Assembly (NCBI RefSeq): GCF_001541315.1
Contig: NZ_LMVK01000001.1
Location: 124,001 to 188,000, forward strand
Reading direction: 5' to 3'
DNA from: Agrobacterium tumefaciens str. B6
GTDB lineage: Bacteria > Pseudomonadota > Alphaproteobacteria > Rhizobiales > Rhizobiaceae
DNA: 64,000 bases
Below are positions 1 through 9,289 of this stretch, one piece after another. The notes under the pieces are model-generated. The model was not told where the DNA came from. It did no database searches and saw only the letters and a program-made list of their open reading frames with translations. The stretch's first letter is position 1; every line of letters starts with the position of its first letter. Made by a program: the position numbers and the translations under genes.

Positions 1-136
1 CGGTGGTGAGGTGCACCGGTTCCGCAAAGGAATCGATCAGAATGGAAAAGCGGGCGTTGGTACCGCCGATGTCGCCAAGAAGGATCGGAAAGGACAGATA
101 TTCGGTATCGGACGTCTTCGGCATTGCCTGTTCCAT
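1..136 (-). CDS. glk: Glucokinase, N-terminal part only (runs off the window)
   Basis: Only the first 45 codons are present; the rest lies beyond the left edge. The peptide carries [12 protein letters not shown] at about residues 19-30, the phosphate-binding motif of bacterial glucokinases of the Glk (ROK-unrelated) family, which phosphorylate glucose in the cytoplasm. The ATG at 134-136 is used; a second in-frame ATG at 122-124 has a slightly better purine stretch upstream and could be the true start. It lies 10 bases after the stop of the methylglyoxal synthase gene on the same strand, so the two are probably cotranscribed. Identity rests on the motif and the neighbour only. Confidence 0.82.
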   Translation of the reverse strand, partial: MEQAMPKTSDTEYLSFPILLGDIGGTNARFSILIDSFAEPVHLTT

Positions 137-146
137 TGTCGGAGTG

Positions 147-530
147 TCAATTGGCGACGTGGAAGTCGATGAGGTTTTCTGCGGTGGCGCGGTTGAGCGC
201 CATGGGAATGTCATAGACCGTGGCAAGCCGGGTCAGCGCCTTCACGTCAACATCGTGCGGCATGGCTGTCAGCGGATCGGTGAAGAAGATCAGCATGTCG
301 ACTTCGCCTGTCGCGATCATCGCGCCGATCTGCTGGTCACCGCCGAGGGGGCCGCTTTTGAGGCGAGTGACTTCAAGTCCGGGACAGGCTTCCTGTACCC
401 GCCCGCCGGTTGTGCCGGTGGCGACGATCCTGAAACCGGCAAGCGCCTTCTGGTGATGACGGGCGAAATCCGCCATATCGTCCTTTTTCTCGTCGTGAGC
501 GATGAGCGCGATACAGCGTTGTCCTTCCAT
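147..530 (-). CDS. mgsA: Methylglyoxal synthase
   Basis: Converts dihydroxyacetone phosphate to methylglyoxal and phosphate, a glycolytic overflow valve in the cytoplasm. The 127-residue protein is slightly shorter than the E. coli enzyme and covers the whole MGS-like domain: ALIAHDEKK near the N-terminus, the TGTTG phosphate loop at about 38-42, and [11 protein letters not shown] at 60-70, whose Asp65 matches the catalytic aspartate of the family. The active-site histidine region (TAMPHDVD) is also intact. It is followed at once by glk, a sensible sugar-phosphate pairing. The ATG at 528-530 is the only good start. Confidence 0.95.
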   Translation of the reverse strand: MEGQRCIALIAHDEKKDDMADFARHHQKALAGFRIVATGTTGGRVQEACPGLEVTRLKSGPLGGDQQIGAMIATGEVDMLIFFTDPLTAMPHDVDVKALTRLATVYDIPMALNRATAENLIDFHVAN

Positions 531-629
531 GGTCCCAGCCTGTCCTCAAAGAATTAAATCGATTTGAAGCCTTCTATAACAGCTTGCCGCCATTTGAAAA
601 GGGAAGCTGTTGAATGCCTCATTTCTGTT

Positions 630-1691
630 TCAGTTCAATGTCGGACGCTGGGTCGGAAGCGGAATATCCGAAGGCGGCTGCAGGGCGGGGGCGGCCTGAA
701 TGACCTGTTCCACGCTTTGCTGGCGCGCGGCCGGGGCCTGAACCGGCGCTGGAGAATAGGCCTGGGCGGCAATGCCCTGGCGGTTGGCGGAAGGGGCCGC
801 AGCCACGGCAGCGCAGGCGGAAGGCAGGTCGGAGACCATGACCGGACGCGGTTTCACCGGCTTGGCATTGGGGTCCTTTTTCGGCGGCGCCCATGGTTCC
901 TTGCTGAACCACCAGGCAAGCGACTTGTCGCAGCCGTCACCTTTGCCCACGGCCGCCTGCGGTTTGCAATTGGGCGCGCCGGGCGGGCATTCGAGGCGGA
1001 TGTGGAAATGCTCGTCATGACCATAGATCGGCCTGATCTTGCCCATGAAGGTGCGGTCGCCGGTCCAGGTCTGGCAGAGTTTCTGCTTGATGGCCGGGTT
1101 GACGAAGACGCGCTCCACCTGCGGATAGCTTGCCGCCATCATCACCAGCCGGGCATTGAGCGGCGACCATTTGCGGTCATCGACCGTCAGGAACTTGCTC
1201 TTGTCCAGCATGGAAACGAAAGGCACCGTTTCGCGCTGCTCCACGGTCAGCCGGGGGGTGGGCATGGGTCGCCACCACACATCGACATCGAGGCCGATCT
1301 GGTGCGACGCATGGCCTGTCAGCATCGGGCCGCCACGCGGCTGGGAAATATCGCCGAGCAGCAATCCCGGCCAGCCGATCTTCTGTGCGTCCTGCGAAAA
1401 TTGCTCGAGGAAAGAAATAAGCTGTGGTTGGCCCCAGCGCCGGTTGCGGGAAAGGCGCATGGCCTGCCAGCCGGGACCATCAGTCGGCATGGCGATGGCG
1501 CCGGACTGGCAGCCCTTGGCATAGGAGCCGATCGGCTGCGAGCCCGTGGCGGACGGCAGCGCCATATGGCCGAACACTTCTTTTGCGGGCCTGTCCTCGG
1601 CCGATGCGGTTTCCATCTGCAACTGCAGTGCGGAGACGACCGAAATCGCCAGCATGGCCGCCTTGAAAACTCTCGATGATCCCGCCGTCAT
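630..1691 (-). CDS. mepA: Penicillin-insensitive murein endopeptidase MepA
   Basis: Periplasmic LAS-type metallopeptidase cleaving D-Ala-mDAP cross-links in peptidoglycan. An N-terminal signal peptide ends near ETASA/ED (residues 28-33). The zinc ligands are visible: HASHQIGLDVD (H-x6-D) and DEHFHIRLECP (H-x-H), and the cysteine pairs typical of MepA are present. At 353 residues it is longer than E. coli MepA (about 270) because of a Pro/Ala/Gln-rich C-terminal tail from about residue 270, probably disordered. It is divergent from the yepA-yejBEF transporter, so an enzyme releasing muropeptides lies next to a muropeptide importer; shared regulation is inference only. Confidence 0.93.
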   Translation of the reverse strand: MTAGSSRVFKAAMLAISVVSALQLQMETASAEDRPAKEVFGHMALPSATGSQPIGSYAKGCQSGAIAMPTDGPGWQAMRLSRNRRWGQPQLISFLEQFSQDAQKIGWPGLLLGDISQPRGGPMLTGHASHQIGLDVDVWWRPMPTPRLTVEQRETVPFVSMLDKSKFLTVDDRKWSPLNARLVMMAASYPQVERVFVNPAIKQKLCQTWTGDRTFMGKIRPIYGHDEHFHIRLECPPGAPNCKPQAAVGKGDGCDKSLAWWFSKEPWAPPKKDPNAKPVKPRPVMVSDLPSACAAVAAAPSANRQGIAAQAYSPAPVQAPAARQQSVEQVIQAAPALQPPSDIPLPTQRPTLN

Positions 1692-1896
1692 ATAGTCGTG
1701 CCCGTCCGATCAGATGATTCTCTTCCCCTCAGGATAAACTGGAACGGGATTTTGTTGAAACCATGTTTCGCCCCGCATCTCGCAAACCGGGAAGATAAAG
1801 GCGCCGATAAAGAGCTTGTGAGCCGGTGCATCTGTTTTTTGCCAATCTTTGTTTTATGCTCTCTCCAACAAACACGAAAACAGGGACATTCCCCCA

Positions 1897-3741
1897 ATGA
1901 TATTGGCACCACTGAAATCCCGTCTCCTCATTGCCCTTGCGGCATCCGCCTTGCTGATACCGGCGACGGCCTCCGCACAATCGGCCGATGTATGGCGAAA
2001 GGGGATTTCGACGGTCGGGGAACTGAAACATCCCGATGGCTTCGATCATTTTGACTATGTGAACACCAAGGCACCCAAAGGCGGCACGCTTCGTCTGTCG
2101 ACGACGGGCACCTTCGACACGCTCAATCCGCTGCTCGCCAAGGGTGAGGCGGCGACGGGCCTTTCGCTGGTTTTCGATACATTGATGAAGTCGACGGAAG
2201 AGGAGCTGTCTGCCTCCTACGGCCTGCTGGCCGAGGGGGTGAGCTATCCCGACGATATTTCGAAGGCCACCTTCCGGCTGCGTGCGGACGCCAAATGGGC
2301 TGATGGCAAGCCGGTGACGCCAGAGGATGTCGTCTTCAGCTTCGAAAAAGCGAAGGACCTCAGCCCGCAGCTCGCGACCTATTACATCCATGTCACCAAG
2401 GCAGAGGTGAGCGGCGAAAGGGACATCACCTTCACTTTCGATGAAAAGAACAATCGCGAATTGCCGCAGATCGTCGGCCAATTGCTGATCGTTCCCAAGC
2501 ACTGGTGGGAAGCCGCCGGCCCGGACGGCAAGCCGCGCGACATCTCGCGCGGCACGCTGGAGCCGGTCATGGGCTCGGGCCCCTACAAGATTGCGTCAGT
2601 CTCTCCCGGCTCCACAATCACCTATGAACGCCGCGACGACTACTGGGGCAAGGACGTCAATGTGAATGTGGGGATGAACAATTTCAAAACCATCGCCTAC
2701 ACCTTCTTTGCCGATCAGGATGTGGACTTTCAGGCCTTCAAGTCCGGCACCGTCGATTTCCGGCAGGAAGCCTCCTCCAGCCGCTGGGTCACCGGTTATG
2801 ATTTTCCGGCCGTCAAGGAGGGCCGCGTCAAGAAGGAAGAGCTGCCGAACATCTATCGTTCCGTCGGCATCATGCAGGCCTTCGTGCCGAACATGCGCAG
2901 GGAGAAGTTCCAGAACCCGAAACTGCGCAAGGCGCTCAATTACGCCTTCGATTTCGAGGAGCTGAACCGGACGCTGGCCTATGGTCAATTCCAGCGCATC
3001 AACAGCTTCTTCATGGGCAGTGAACTGGCCTCTTCCGGACTGCCGACCGGTCGCGAGCTGGAAATTCTGCAGGAGCTGAAGGATCAGGTTCCGCCGGAAG
3101 TCTTCACGACAGAATATCGCAACCCGGTCGCCGGTGATCCGGCCAAGCAGCGCGACAATCTGCGCGAGGCGGTCAAGCTGATGAAGGAGGCCGGTTACGA
3201 ACTGCGCGGCAACCGCATGGTCAATGCGGCGAGCGGACAGCCGCTTGATATGGAGTTTCTGATCGATTCCGCCGGCATGGAAAGAACCATCCTGCCCTAT
3301 GTCCAGAACCTGAAGAAGATCGGCATCAACGCGACGATCCGCACGGTCGACGCCTCGCAATATACCAACCGCACCCGCAGTTTCGATTATGACGTGATCG
3401 TCAAGCTCTGGGCGACCTCGGCGAACCCGGGTAACGAACAGGCGGATTTCTGGGGCTCGGCCGCCGCCGATCGGCAGGGATCCAATAATATTGCCGGAAT
3501 CAAGAACCCGGCCGTTGATGCGTTGGTCAGGAAGGTCATATTCGCGCCCAACCGGGATGAGCAGGTGGCTGCGGCACGGGCGCTCGACCGGGTGCTGCTG
3601 GCCAACAGCTACGTCATACCGCAATTTTACCGTGGCGAGATGTTCATCGCTTACTGGAATACGCTCATTCGCCCGGAAAACCTGCCCGAATATGGTGTCG
3701 GTTTTCCTGATGCATGGTGGTCCAGCCAGGCCGGAAACTGA
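1897..3741 (+). CDS. yepA: Family 5 periplasmic binding protein of the YejBEF transporter (YepA/YejA-like)
   Basis: Soluble periplasmic peptide-binding component of an ABC importer. The start at 1897 gives a clear signal peptide (basic start, hydrophobic core, cleavage near ATASA/QSAD) and has AGGGAC upstream; the open frame extends to 1849 without a signal-like N-terminus, so I reject the longer start. The 614-residue mature fold has SBP_bac_5 features: GGTLRLSTTGTFDTLNPL near the N-terminus and the YERRDDYWG segment. Published work on A. tumefaciens describes YejBEF-YepA as the muropeptide importer of Rhizobiales that lack AmpG; this gene, directly before yejBEF, fits that role. E. coli YejA is the distant counterpart. 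Confidence 0.88.
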   Translation: MILAPLKSRLLIALAASALLIPATASAQSADVWRKGISTVGELKHPDGFDHFDYVNTKAPKGGTLRLSTTGTFDTLNPLLAKGEAATGLSLVFDTLMKSTEEELSASYGLLAEGVSYPDDISKATFRLRADAKWADGKPVTPEDVVFSFEKAKDLSPQLATYYIHVTKAEVSGERDITFTFDEKNNRELPQIVGQLLIVPKHWWEAAGPDGKPRDISRGTLEPVMGSGPYKIASVSPGSTITYERRDDYWGKDVNVNVGMNNFKTIAYTFFADQDVDFQAFKSGTVDFRQEASSSRWVTGYDFPAVKEGRVKKEELPNIYRSVGIMQAFVPNMRREKFQNPKLRKALNYAFDFEELNRTLAYGQFQRINSFFMGSELASSGLPTGRELEILQELKDQVPPEVFTTEYRNPVAGDPAKQRDNLREAVKLMKEAGYELRGNRMVNAASGQPLDMEFLIDSAGMERTILPYVQNLKKIGINATIRTVDASQYTNRTRSFDYDVIVKLWATSANPGNEQADFWGSAAADRQGSNNIAGIKNPAVDALVRKVIFAPNRDEQVAAARALDRVLLANSYVIPQFYRGEMFIAYWNTLIRPENLPEYGVGFPDAWWSSQAGN

Positions 3742-3798
3742 CGCCGGCCTTGCTTTCGCGGCAAAGGCTTGATTCACATAGGGCGAGACGAATCGCTT

Positions 3799-3819
3799 AA
3801 AGCGCGCAGGCAGCGCTTT
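3799..3819 (+). promoter_or_regulatory. Intercistronic stem-loop between yepA and yejB
   Basis: A perfect 7-bp stem, AAAGCGC (3799-3805) and GCGCTTT (3813-3819), with a 7-base loop and no T-run after it, lies in the 141-base gap between the binding-protein and permease genes. Such hairpins often protect the upstream mRNA or damp downstream expression, giving excess binding protein. A 15-codon open frame starting with TTG around 3836 ends at 3883, overlapping the yejB ATG, but nothing else supports it. Confidence 0.5.
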
Positions 3820-3882
3820 CAGGAAAGGACCGGGTTTGACAGAAACGAAAACCGCTGACGTATCGGCCGGGAGCGAGGGCTG

Positions 3883-4977
3883 ATGGGCGCCTATATCCTC
3901 AGACGTCTGGCGCTGATGATCCCGACCATTATCGGCATTATGGGCATTTCGTTTCTCGTCATCCAGTTCGCGCCCGGCGGGCCGGTGGAACAGGTCGTCG
4001 CGCAGCTGACGGGGCAGGGCGACAGCGTTTCTGACCGTCTCTCCGGCGGCGGCGATCTTCTCGGCCAATCCGGCGGTTTCGATGAAAGCGGCTCGAAATA
4101 TCGCGGTGCGCAGGGGCTTGATCCCGAGCTGATCGCCAAGCTTGAGAAACAGTTCGGTTTCGACAAGCCGCCGCTTACCCGCTTTCTTGAGATGATGTGG
4201 AATTATATCCGCTTCGATTTCGGCGACAGCTTCTTCCGCAACTCGTCTGTCATCGATCTCATCATCGACAAGCTGCCGGTGTCGATGTCGCTCGGCTTCT
4301 GGATCCTGATCATTTCCTACATCATCTCCATTCCGCTCGGCATCAAGAAGGCCGTTTCCGACGGCTCGACTTTCGATGTCTGGACATCAGGCATCATCAT
4401 CATCGGTTATGCGGTGCCGAGCTTCCTCTTCGGCATTCTTCTCATCGTCCTCTTCGCCGGCGGCTCGTTCTTCGACTGGTTCCCGCTGCGTGGTCTGGTG
4501 TCGGATAATTTTGCGCAGCTGAACTGGTGGCAGAAGATCATCGACTATTTCTGGCACCTCACCCTGCCGCTGATCGCGCTGTCGCTCTCGGCTTTTGCGA
4601 CGACGACGCTTCTGACCAAGAATTCCTTCATCGACGAGATCAAGAAGCAATATGTCATCACCGCCCGCGCCAAGGGTCTTAGCGAACGCAGGGTTCTTTA
4701 TGGCCACGTCTTCCGCAACGCGATGCTGATCGTGATCGCCGGTTTCCCGGGCGCCTTCATCTCGGCCTTCTTCACCGGTTCGCTGCTGATCGAAAACATC
4801 TTCTCGCTCGATGGCCTCGGTCGCCTCGGTTATCTCTCGGTGGTCAACCGTGATTACCCGATCGTGTTCGGCACACTCTTCATCTTCTCGCTGATGGGCC
4901 TCGTGGTCGGCCTGATTTCCGACCTGATCTATACATGGATCGATCCACGTATCGACTTCGAGCGGAGGGACGTGTGA
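3883..4977 (+). CDS. yejB: ABC transporter permease YejB
   Basis: Inner-membrane permease (364 residues) of the peptide/muropeptide importer. It begins with the MGAYILRRL...IPTIIGI helix common to OppB/YejB permeases, has a long periplasmic insert (about residues 40-110), and then the binding-protein-dependent transport domain with the EAA-type cytoplasmic loop around [18 protein letters not shown] (about 262-280). It ends [13 protein letters not shown]. Its stop overlaps the yejE start by one base (TGATG-type junction at 4975-4979), indicating translational coupling. E. coli homologues take up microcin C; in rhizobia the system handles muropeptides and host peptides. Confidence 0.95.
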   Translation: MGAYILRRLALMIPTIIGIMGISFLVIQFAPGGPVEQVVAQLTGQGDSVSDRLSGGGDLLGQSGGFDESGSKYRGAQGLDPELIAKLEKQFGFDKPPLTRFLEMMWNYIRFDFGDSFFRNSSVIDLIIDKLPVSMSLGFWILIISYIISIPLGIKKAVSDGSTFDVWTSGIIIIGYAVPSFLFGILLIVLFAGGSFFDWFPLRGLVSDNFAQLNWWQKIIDYFWHLTLPLIALSLSAFATTTLLTKNSFIDEIKKQYVITARAKGLSERRVLYGHVFRNAMLIVIAGFPGAFISAFFTGSLLIENIFSLDGLGRLGYLSVVNRDYPIVFGTLFIFSLMGLVVGLISDLIYTWIDPRIDFERRDV

Positions 4978-6122
4978 TGACACTTGCCCATACCGCAGAA
5001 ACGGAAACGCTGGTGAAACCGAAGCGTCCGTGGTTTTCGCCAACCACCAAGCGCCGCTGGCAGAATTTCAAGGCAAACCGGCGCGGTTACTGGTCCTTCT
5101 GGCTGTTCCTGATCCTGTTTTTCCTGAGCCTGATCGCGGAATTCATCGCCAATGACAAACCCGTCCTCGCCTCCTACAAGGGTGAGATTCTGGTGCCGGT
5201 CATGGTCGATTATCCGGAGGAAAAATTCGGTGGGTTCCTGGCCCAGACCGACTACAAATCCTCCTTCATTCAGGATGAGATCAACGCCAATGGCTGGATG
5301 ATCTGGCCGCCGATCCGTTATTCCTATCAGACGGTCAATTCCAATATTCCGCATTCCGCTCCCACCGCGCCCTTCTGGCTGATGGATGAAAAGGAACGGT
5401 GCTCGGCCTATCCGCAGGGCAATGCCGATCCCGGCTGCACGCTCGGCAATCTCAACTGGCTTGGAACGGACAATCAGGCGCGCGACGTCACGGCGCGGAT
5501 GATCTACGGCTTCCGTATTTCCGTTCTTTTCGGCCTGACGCTCACCATCGCGTCCGCCCTCGTGGGGGTCACGGCCGGCGCCATTCAGGGTTACTTCGGC
5601 GGCTGGACGGATCTGCTTCTGCAGCGTTTCATCGAAATCTGGTCGTCAATGCCGGTGCTTTACATCCTGCTCATCATCGCGGCCATCCTGCCGCCGGGCT
5701 TCTTCGTGCTGCTCGGCATCATGCTGCTCTTTTCATGGGTTGGCTTCGTCGGCATCGTCCGGGCCGAATTCCTGCGTGCCAGAAACTTCGAATATGTCCG
5801 CGCCGCCCGCGCCCTTGGCGTCGGCAACTGGACGATCATGTTCCGGCATCTTCTGCCCAACGCCATGGTGGCAACGCTGACCTTCCTGCCCTTCATCCTG
5901 TCCGGTTCGATCACCACATTGACCTCACTCGATTTCCTCGGCTTCGGCATGCCGCCGGGATCGCCGTCGCTGGGCGAGATGATCGCGCAGGGCAAGAACA
6001 ATCTTCAGGCGCCCTGGCTTGGTCTCACCGCCTTCTTCACCATGTCCATCATGCTCTCCCTCCTTATCTTCGTCGGCGAGGCGGTTAGAGACGCCTTCGA
6101 CCCACGCAAGACGTTCCGGTGA
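4977..6122 (+). CDS. yejE: ABC transporter permease YejE
   Basis: Second permease of the YejBEF importer, 381 residues from the ATG at 4977, which sits 8 bases after GGAGGG. An upstream in-frame ATG at 4935 lies inside yejB and is less likely. The N-terminal cytoplasmic part (KRRWQNFKANRRGYWSFW) leads into the first membrane helix, followed by a large periplasmic segment with a cysteine pair (CSAYPQGNADPGC), then the OppC-like core with EAA loop (RAEFLRARNFEYVRAARALG). The C-terminus EAVRDAFDPRKTFR is typical of OppC/YejE proteins. Confidence 0.95.
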   Translation: MTLAHTAETETLVKPKRPWFSPTTKRRWQNFKANRRGYWSFWLFLILFFLSLIAEFIANDKPVLASYKGEILVPVMVDYPEEKFGGFLAQTDYKSSFIQDEINANGWMIWPPIRYSYQTVNSNIPHSAPTAPFWLMDEKERCSAYPQGNADPGCTLGNLNWLGTDNQARDVTARMIYGFRISVLFGLTLTIASALVGVTAGAIQGYFGGWTDLLLQRFIEIWSSMPVLYILLIIAAILPPGFFVLLGIMLLFSWVGFVGIVRAEFLRARNFEYVRAARALGVGNWTIMFRHLLPNAMVATLTFLPFILSGSITTLTSLDFLGFGMPPGSPSLGEMIAQGKNNLQAPWLGLTAFFTMSIMLSLLIFVGEAVRDAFDPRKTFR

Positions 6123-6127
6123 TCGCC

Positions 6128-7768
6128 ATGACGGAAACAAATATTCAGCCGCTTCTCTCTGTCCGTGATCTCTCCGTCGCCTTCCATCAGGGCGGCGCGA
6201 CCAGCATCGCCGTCGATCAGGTCTCCTTCGACCTGATGCCGGGCGAAGTCGTCGCCCTCGTTGGCGAATCCGGTTCCGGTAAGTCGGTCACGGCGAATTC
6301 CATCCTCAAATTGCTGCCCTATCCGGCAGCGAGCCATCCTTCGGGGAAAATCCTGTTCGACGGCAAGGATATGCTGACCCTGCCGGAACGTGCGCTTCGC
6401 GCCGTGCGCGGCAACGACATCACGATGATCTTTCAGGAACCGATGACCTCGCTCAACCCGCTCCACACCATCGAGCGGCAGATCGGCGAGATTCTGGAGC
6501 TGCATCAGGCGATTACGGGCGCGGGCGCGCGGGCGCGTACGCTGGAACTGTTGCTTCAAGTGGGCATTCGCGAACCGGAAAAGCGCCTGAAGGCCTATCC
6601 GCATGAATTGTCCGGCGGCCAGCGGCAGCGTGTGATGATCGCCATGGCGCTTGCCAACCGGCCGAAACTTCTGATCGCCGATGAACCCACGACGGCGCTT
6701 GACGTGACGGTTCAGGCCCAGATTCTCGAGCTGCTCGGTGATCTGAAAACGCAGCACGGCATGTCCATGCTGTTCATCACCCATGACCTCGGTATCGTCC
6801 GCAAATTTGCCGACCGCGTCTGCGTCATGACCAAGGGAAAGATCGTCGAGACCGGCACGGTGGAGCAGGTGTTTGCCGATCCGCAACACGCCTATACCCG
6901 CCATCTTCTGGCTGCCGAACCGAAGGGTGAGCCGCCGCTTTCCGACGCCAGCAAACCCGTGGTCATGCAGGGCGACGATATCAAGGTCTGGTTCCCGATC
7001 AAGGCGGGGCTGATGCGTCGGGTGGTCGACCATGTGAAAGCGGTCGACGGTATCGATATCACCCTGCGTGCAGGCCAGACGGTGGGCGTGGTGGGCGAAT
7101 CCGGCTCGGGCAAGACGACGCTCGGTTTGGCTCTCTCGCGGCTGATCGCGTCTGAGGGACGTATCAGCTTCATCGGCCAGTCGATCGACCACTATTCCTA
7201 TGAAATGATGAAGCCGCTCAGAAACCGGCTGCAGGTGGTGTTTCAGGACCCTTACGGTTCGCTCAGCCCGCGCATGTCCGTAGGCGAGATCGTCGCCGAG
7301 GGCCTGAAAGTGCATGAGCGATCTCTTTCGGCCGACGAGCGCGATACCCGTGTGGCCACTGCGCTGGAAGAGGTCGGCCTCGATCCGGCCACCCGCTGGC
7401 GGTATCCGCATGAGTTTTCCGGAGGCCAGCGCCAGCGCATCGCCATTGCCCGCGCCATGGTGCTTAAACCCCGTTTCGTCATGCTGGATGAGCCGACATC
7501 CGCGCTCGACATGAGTGTGCAGGCGCAGGTGGTCGATCTCTTGCGCGATCTCCAGGCAAAGCACGAGCTGGCTTATCTCTTCATCAGCCACGATCTGAAG
7601 GTGGTGAAGGCGCTTGCCAACGACCTGATTGTTATGCGCCACGGCAAGGTGGTGGAGAGCGGTCCGGCGGCGGATATTTTCGCCAACCCGCAGCAGGACT
7701 ATACCAAGGCGCTGCTGGCGGCGGCCTTCAATATCGAGGCGGTGAAAACGAAAGCGGTCAGCCAGTAA
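6128..7768 (+). CDS. yejF: ABC transporter ATP-binding protein YejF (two fused ATPase domains)
   Basis: Energises the YejBE permeases. Two complete nucleotide-binding domains are fused: Walker A GESGSGKS near residue 48 and GESGSGKT near 323, signature LSGGQRQRV and FSGGQRQRI, and Walker B LLIADEPT and VMLDEPT. Each domain ends in the oligopeptide-transport extension ([24 protein letters not shown]). A GTG at 6119 overlapping the yejE stop is an alternative start adding three residues; neither start has a strong ribosome-binding site, and coupling to yejE translation is likely. Confidence 0.95.
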   Translation: MTETNIQPLLSVRDLSVAFHQGGATSIAVDQVSFDLMPGEVVALVGESGSGKSVTANSILKLLPYPAASHPSGKILFDGKDMLTLPERALRAVRGNDITMIFQEPMTSLNPLHTIERQIGEILELHQAITGAGARARTLELLLQVGIREPEKRLKAYPHELSGGQRQRVMIAMALANRPKLLIADEPTTALDVTVQAQILELLGDLKTQHGMSMLFITHDLGIVRKFADRVCVMTKGKIVETGTVEQVFADPQHAYTRHLLAAEPKGEPPLSDASKPVVMQGDDIKVWFPIKAGLMRRVVDHVKAVDGIDITLRAGQTVGVVGESGSGKTTLGLALSRLIASEGRISFIGQSIDHYSYEMMKPLRNRLQVVFQDPYGSLSPRMSVGEIVAEGLKVHERSLSADERDTRVATALEEVGLDPATRWRYPHEFSGGQRQRIAIARAMVLKPRFVMLDEPTSALDMSVQAQVVDLLRDLQAKHELAYLFISHDLKVVKALANDLIVMRHGKVVESGPAADIFANPQQDYTKALLAAAFNIEAVKTKAVSQ

Positions 7769-7869
7769 GGCGCGTCGAATTTTCCATTAAGGCAATGATT
7801 TTTCTGTTGCTTCGCGGAAAATGCCGACCCATGTTGCGATGAACGTGACATGGAAACGGATTGATTGCG

Positions 7870-9117
7870 ATGGCAGCGGATGTGGTCGTTTTGGGAGCGG
7901 GGATCATCGGGGTCTCTGTCGCTTTGCAACTGGCCCGGAGGGGCAAATCGGTAGTGCTGGTGGACCGGCGCGGACCGGGCGAAGAGACCTCTTTCGGTAA
8001 TGCGGGGCTGATCCAGAGAGAGGGCGTGGTACCTTATGGCTTCACGCACGACCTTGCGCTGCTGCTGCGCTATTCGCTGAACAACAGGATCGATGTCCGT
8101 TATAGGCCCTCTGCCCTGCCGAGAATGGCGCCTTTCCTCGGCCGTTACTGGTATAATTCCGCAGCCATGCGGCATGCCACGATCGCCCGCGCCTATACGC
8201 CGCTGATCGAACATTCAGTTTCCGAGCACAGCATCCTGATCGACGAGGCCAAGGCCGGCGATCTGATCGTGAAAAATGGCTGGATGCAGGCCTATAGGAC
8301 CGCCGCAAGGCGGGACGCTGATTATGCCTTTGCCGAGCGTCTTTCGCGCGAGCACGGCATATCCCACACCAAACTCGATGCCGAAAAGCTTGCCGCGGCC
8401 GAACCGCATCTCAGCCGGGATTTCGTCGGCGGGCTGAAATGGGATGACCCGTGGTCGGTGCTTGATCCGCACGCGCTGACGCTTGCCTATGTCAAACTGT
8501 TTGAAAGCCTCGGCGGAACTTTTGTCCGGGGCGATGCCTTCACCCTCAGCCAAACGACAAGCGGCTGGACGGTGCGCACCGAGACCGGCGCAATCGAGGC
8601 CGAACATGCCGTCGTGGCGCTCGGTCCCTGGGCGGATACCGTCACGGAACGGCTGGGTTACCGTTTCCCGCTTGGCGTGAAGCGCGGCTATCACATGCAT
8701 TATGCGCCCCAGGAGGGCACGAAGCTCAATAACTGGCTGATCGATGCCGAGCGTGGGTATTTCCTTGCGCCGATGCGCAAGGGTATCCGCCTGACGACGG
8801 GTGCGGAATTTGCCGAGCGCGATGCACCGAAATCTCCCGTGCAGATCGAGCGGGCGGAACGGGTGGCGCGCACCGTCTTTCCTCTTGGCGGCAGGCTGGA
8901 TGCGGAACCGTGGATGGGCGCGCGGCCCTGCACGCCGGATATGATGCCGATCATCGGCAAAGCACCGCGTCATAAAACGTTGTGGTTTGCTTTCGGGCAT
9001 GCCCATCACGGCCTCACACTTGGGCCGATCACCGGCCGTGTGCTGGCGGAAACCATGCTGGGCGAAACGCCTGTTATCGCCATCGACGCCTATCGCCCGG
9101 AAAGGTTCAATCCCTGA
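7870..9117 (+). CDS. FAD-dependent oxidoreductase, D-amino-acid dehydrogenase (DadA)-like
   Basis: Flavoprotein of the DAO/GlpO family, 415 residues. The N-terminal Rossmann motif VVVLGAGIIGVSVALQL with the acidic residue VLVDRR 20 residues on binds FAD; SFGNAGLIQ is the DadA-type segment near the flavin, and GHAHHGLTLGPITG closes the FAD domain. It probably oxidises a D-amino acid or secondary amine; the substrate cannot be read from sequence. A TTG at 7861 is an alternative start; the ATG at 7870 has GGAAACGG upstream. It leads a same-strand group with a glutamine-synthetase-like ligase and another FAD oxidase, which favours amine or amino-acid catabolism. Confidence 0.82.
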   Translation: MAADVVVLGAGIIGVSVALQLARRGKSVVLVDRRGPGEETSFGNAGLIQREGVVPYGFTHDLALLLRYSLNNRIDVRYRPSALPRMAPFLGRYWYNSAAMRHATIARAYTPLIEHSVSEHSILIDEAKAGDLIVKNGWMQAYRTAARRDADYAFAERLSREHGISHTKLDAEKLAAAEPHLSRDFVGGLKWDDPWSVLDPHALTLAYVKLFESLGGTFVRGDAFTLSQTTSGWTVRTETGAIEAEHAVVALGPWADTVTERLGYRFPLGVKRGYHMHYAPQEGTKLNNWLIDAERGYFLAPMRKGIRLTTGAEFAERDAPKSPVQIERAERVARTVFPLGGRLDAEPWMGARPCTPDMMPIIGKAPRHKTLWFAFGHAHHGLTLGPITGRVLAETMLGETPVIAIDAYRPERFNP

Positions 9118-9289
9118 TAGCTAAATCCGCTGGCCTTCCGGGGACAGGCCACGTAACATGGTCAAGTGCAAAGGGGAAAAGGGGCAAACGTCATCATGGT
9201 GGCGAGGTTTCTCATCTATCAGCAGCAGGACGATTTTCGTTAGCGACCTTCGCTGCGCATGAAACGAGATGGAAACGGCTTGCTGGTGC

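Noticed and set aside
564..1679. 371-codon open frame on the plus strand over mepA
   Set aside because: Fully antisense to mepA, with Arg/His/Gly-rich composition typical of GC-rich shadow frames and no domain.
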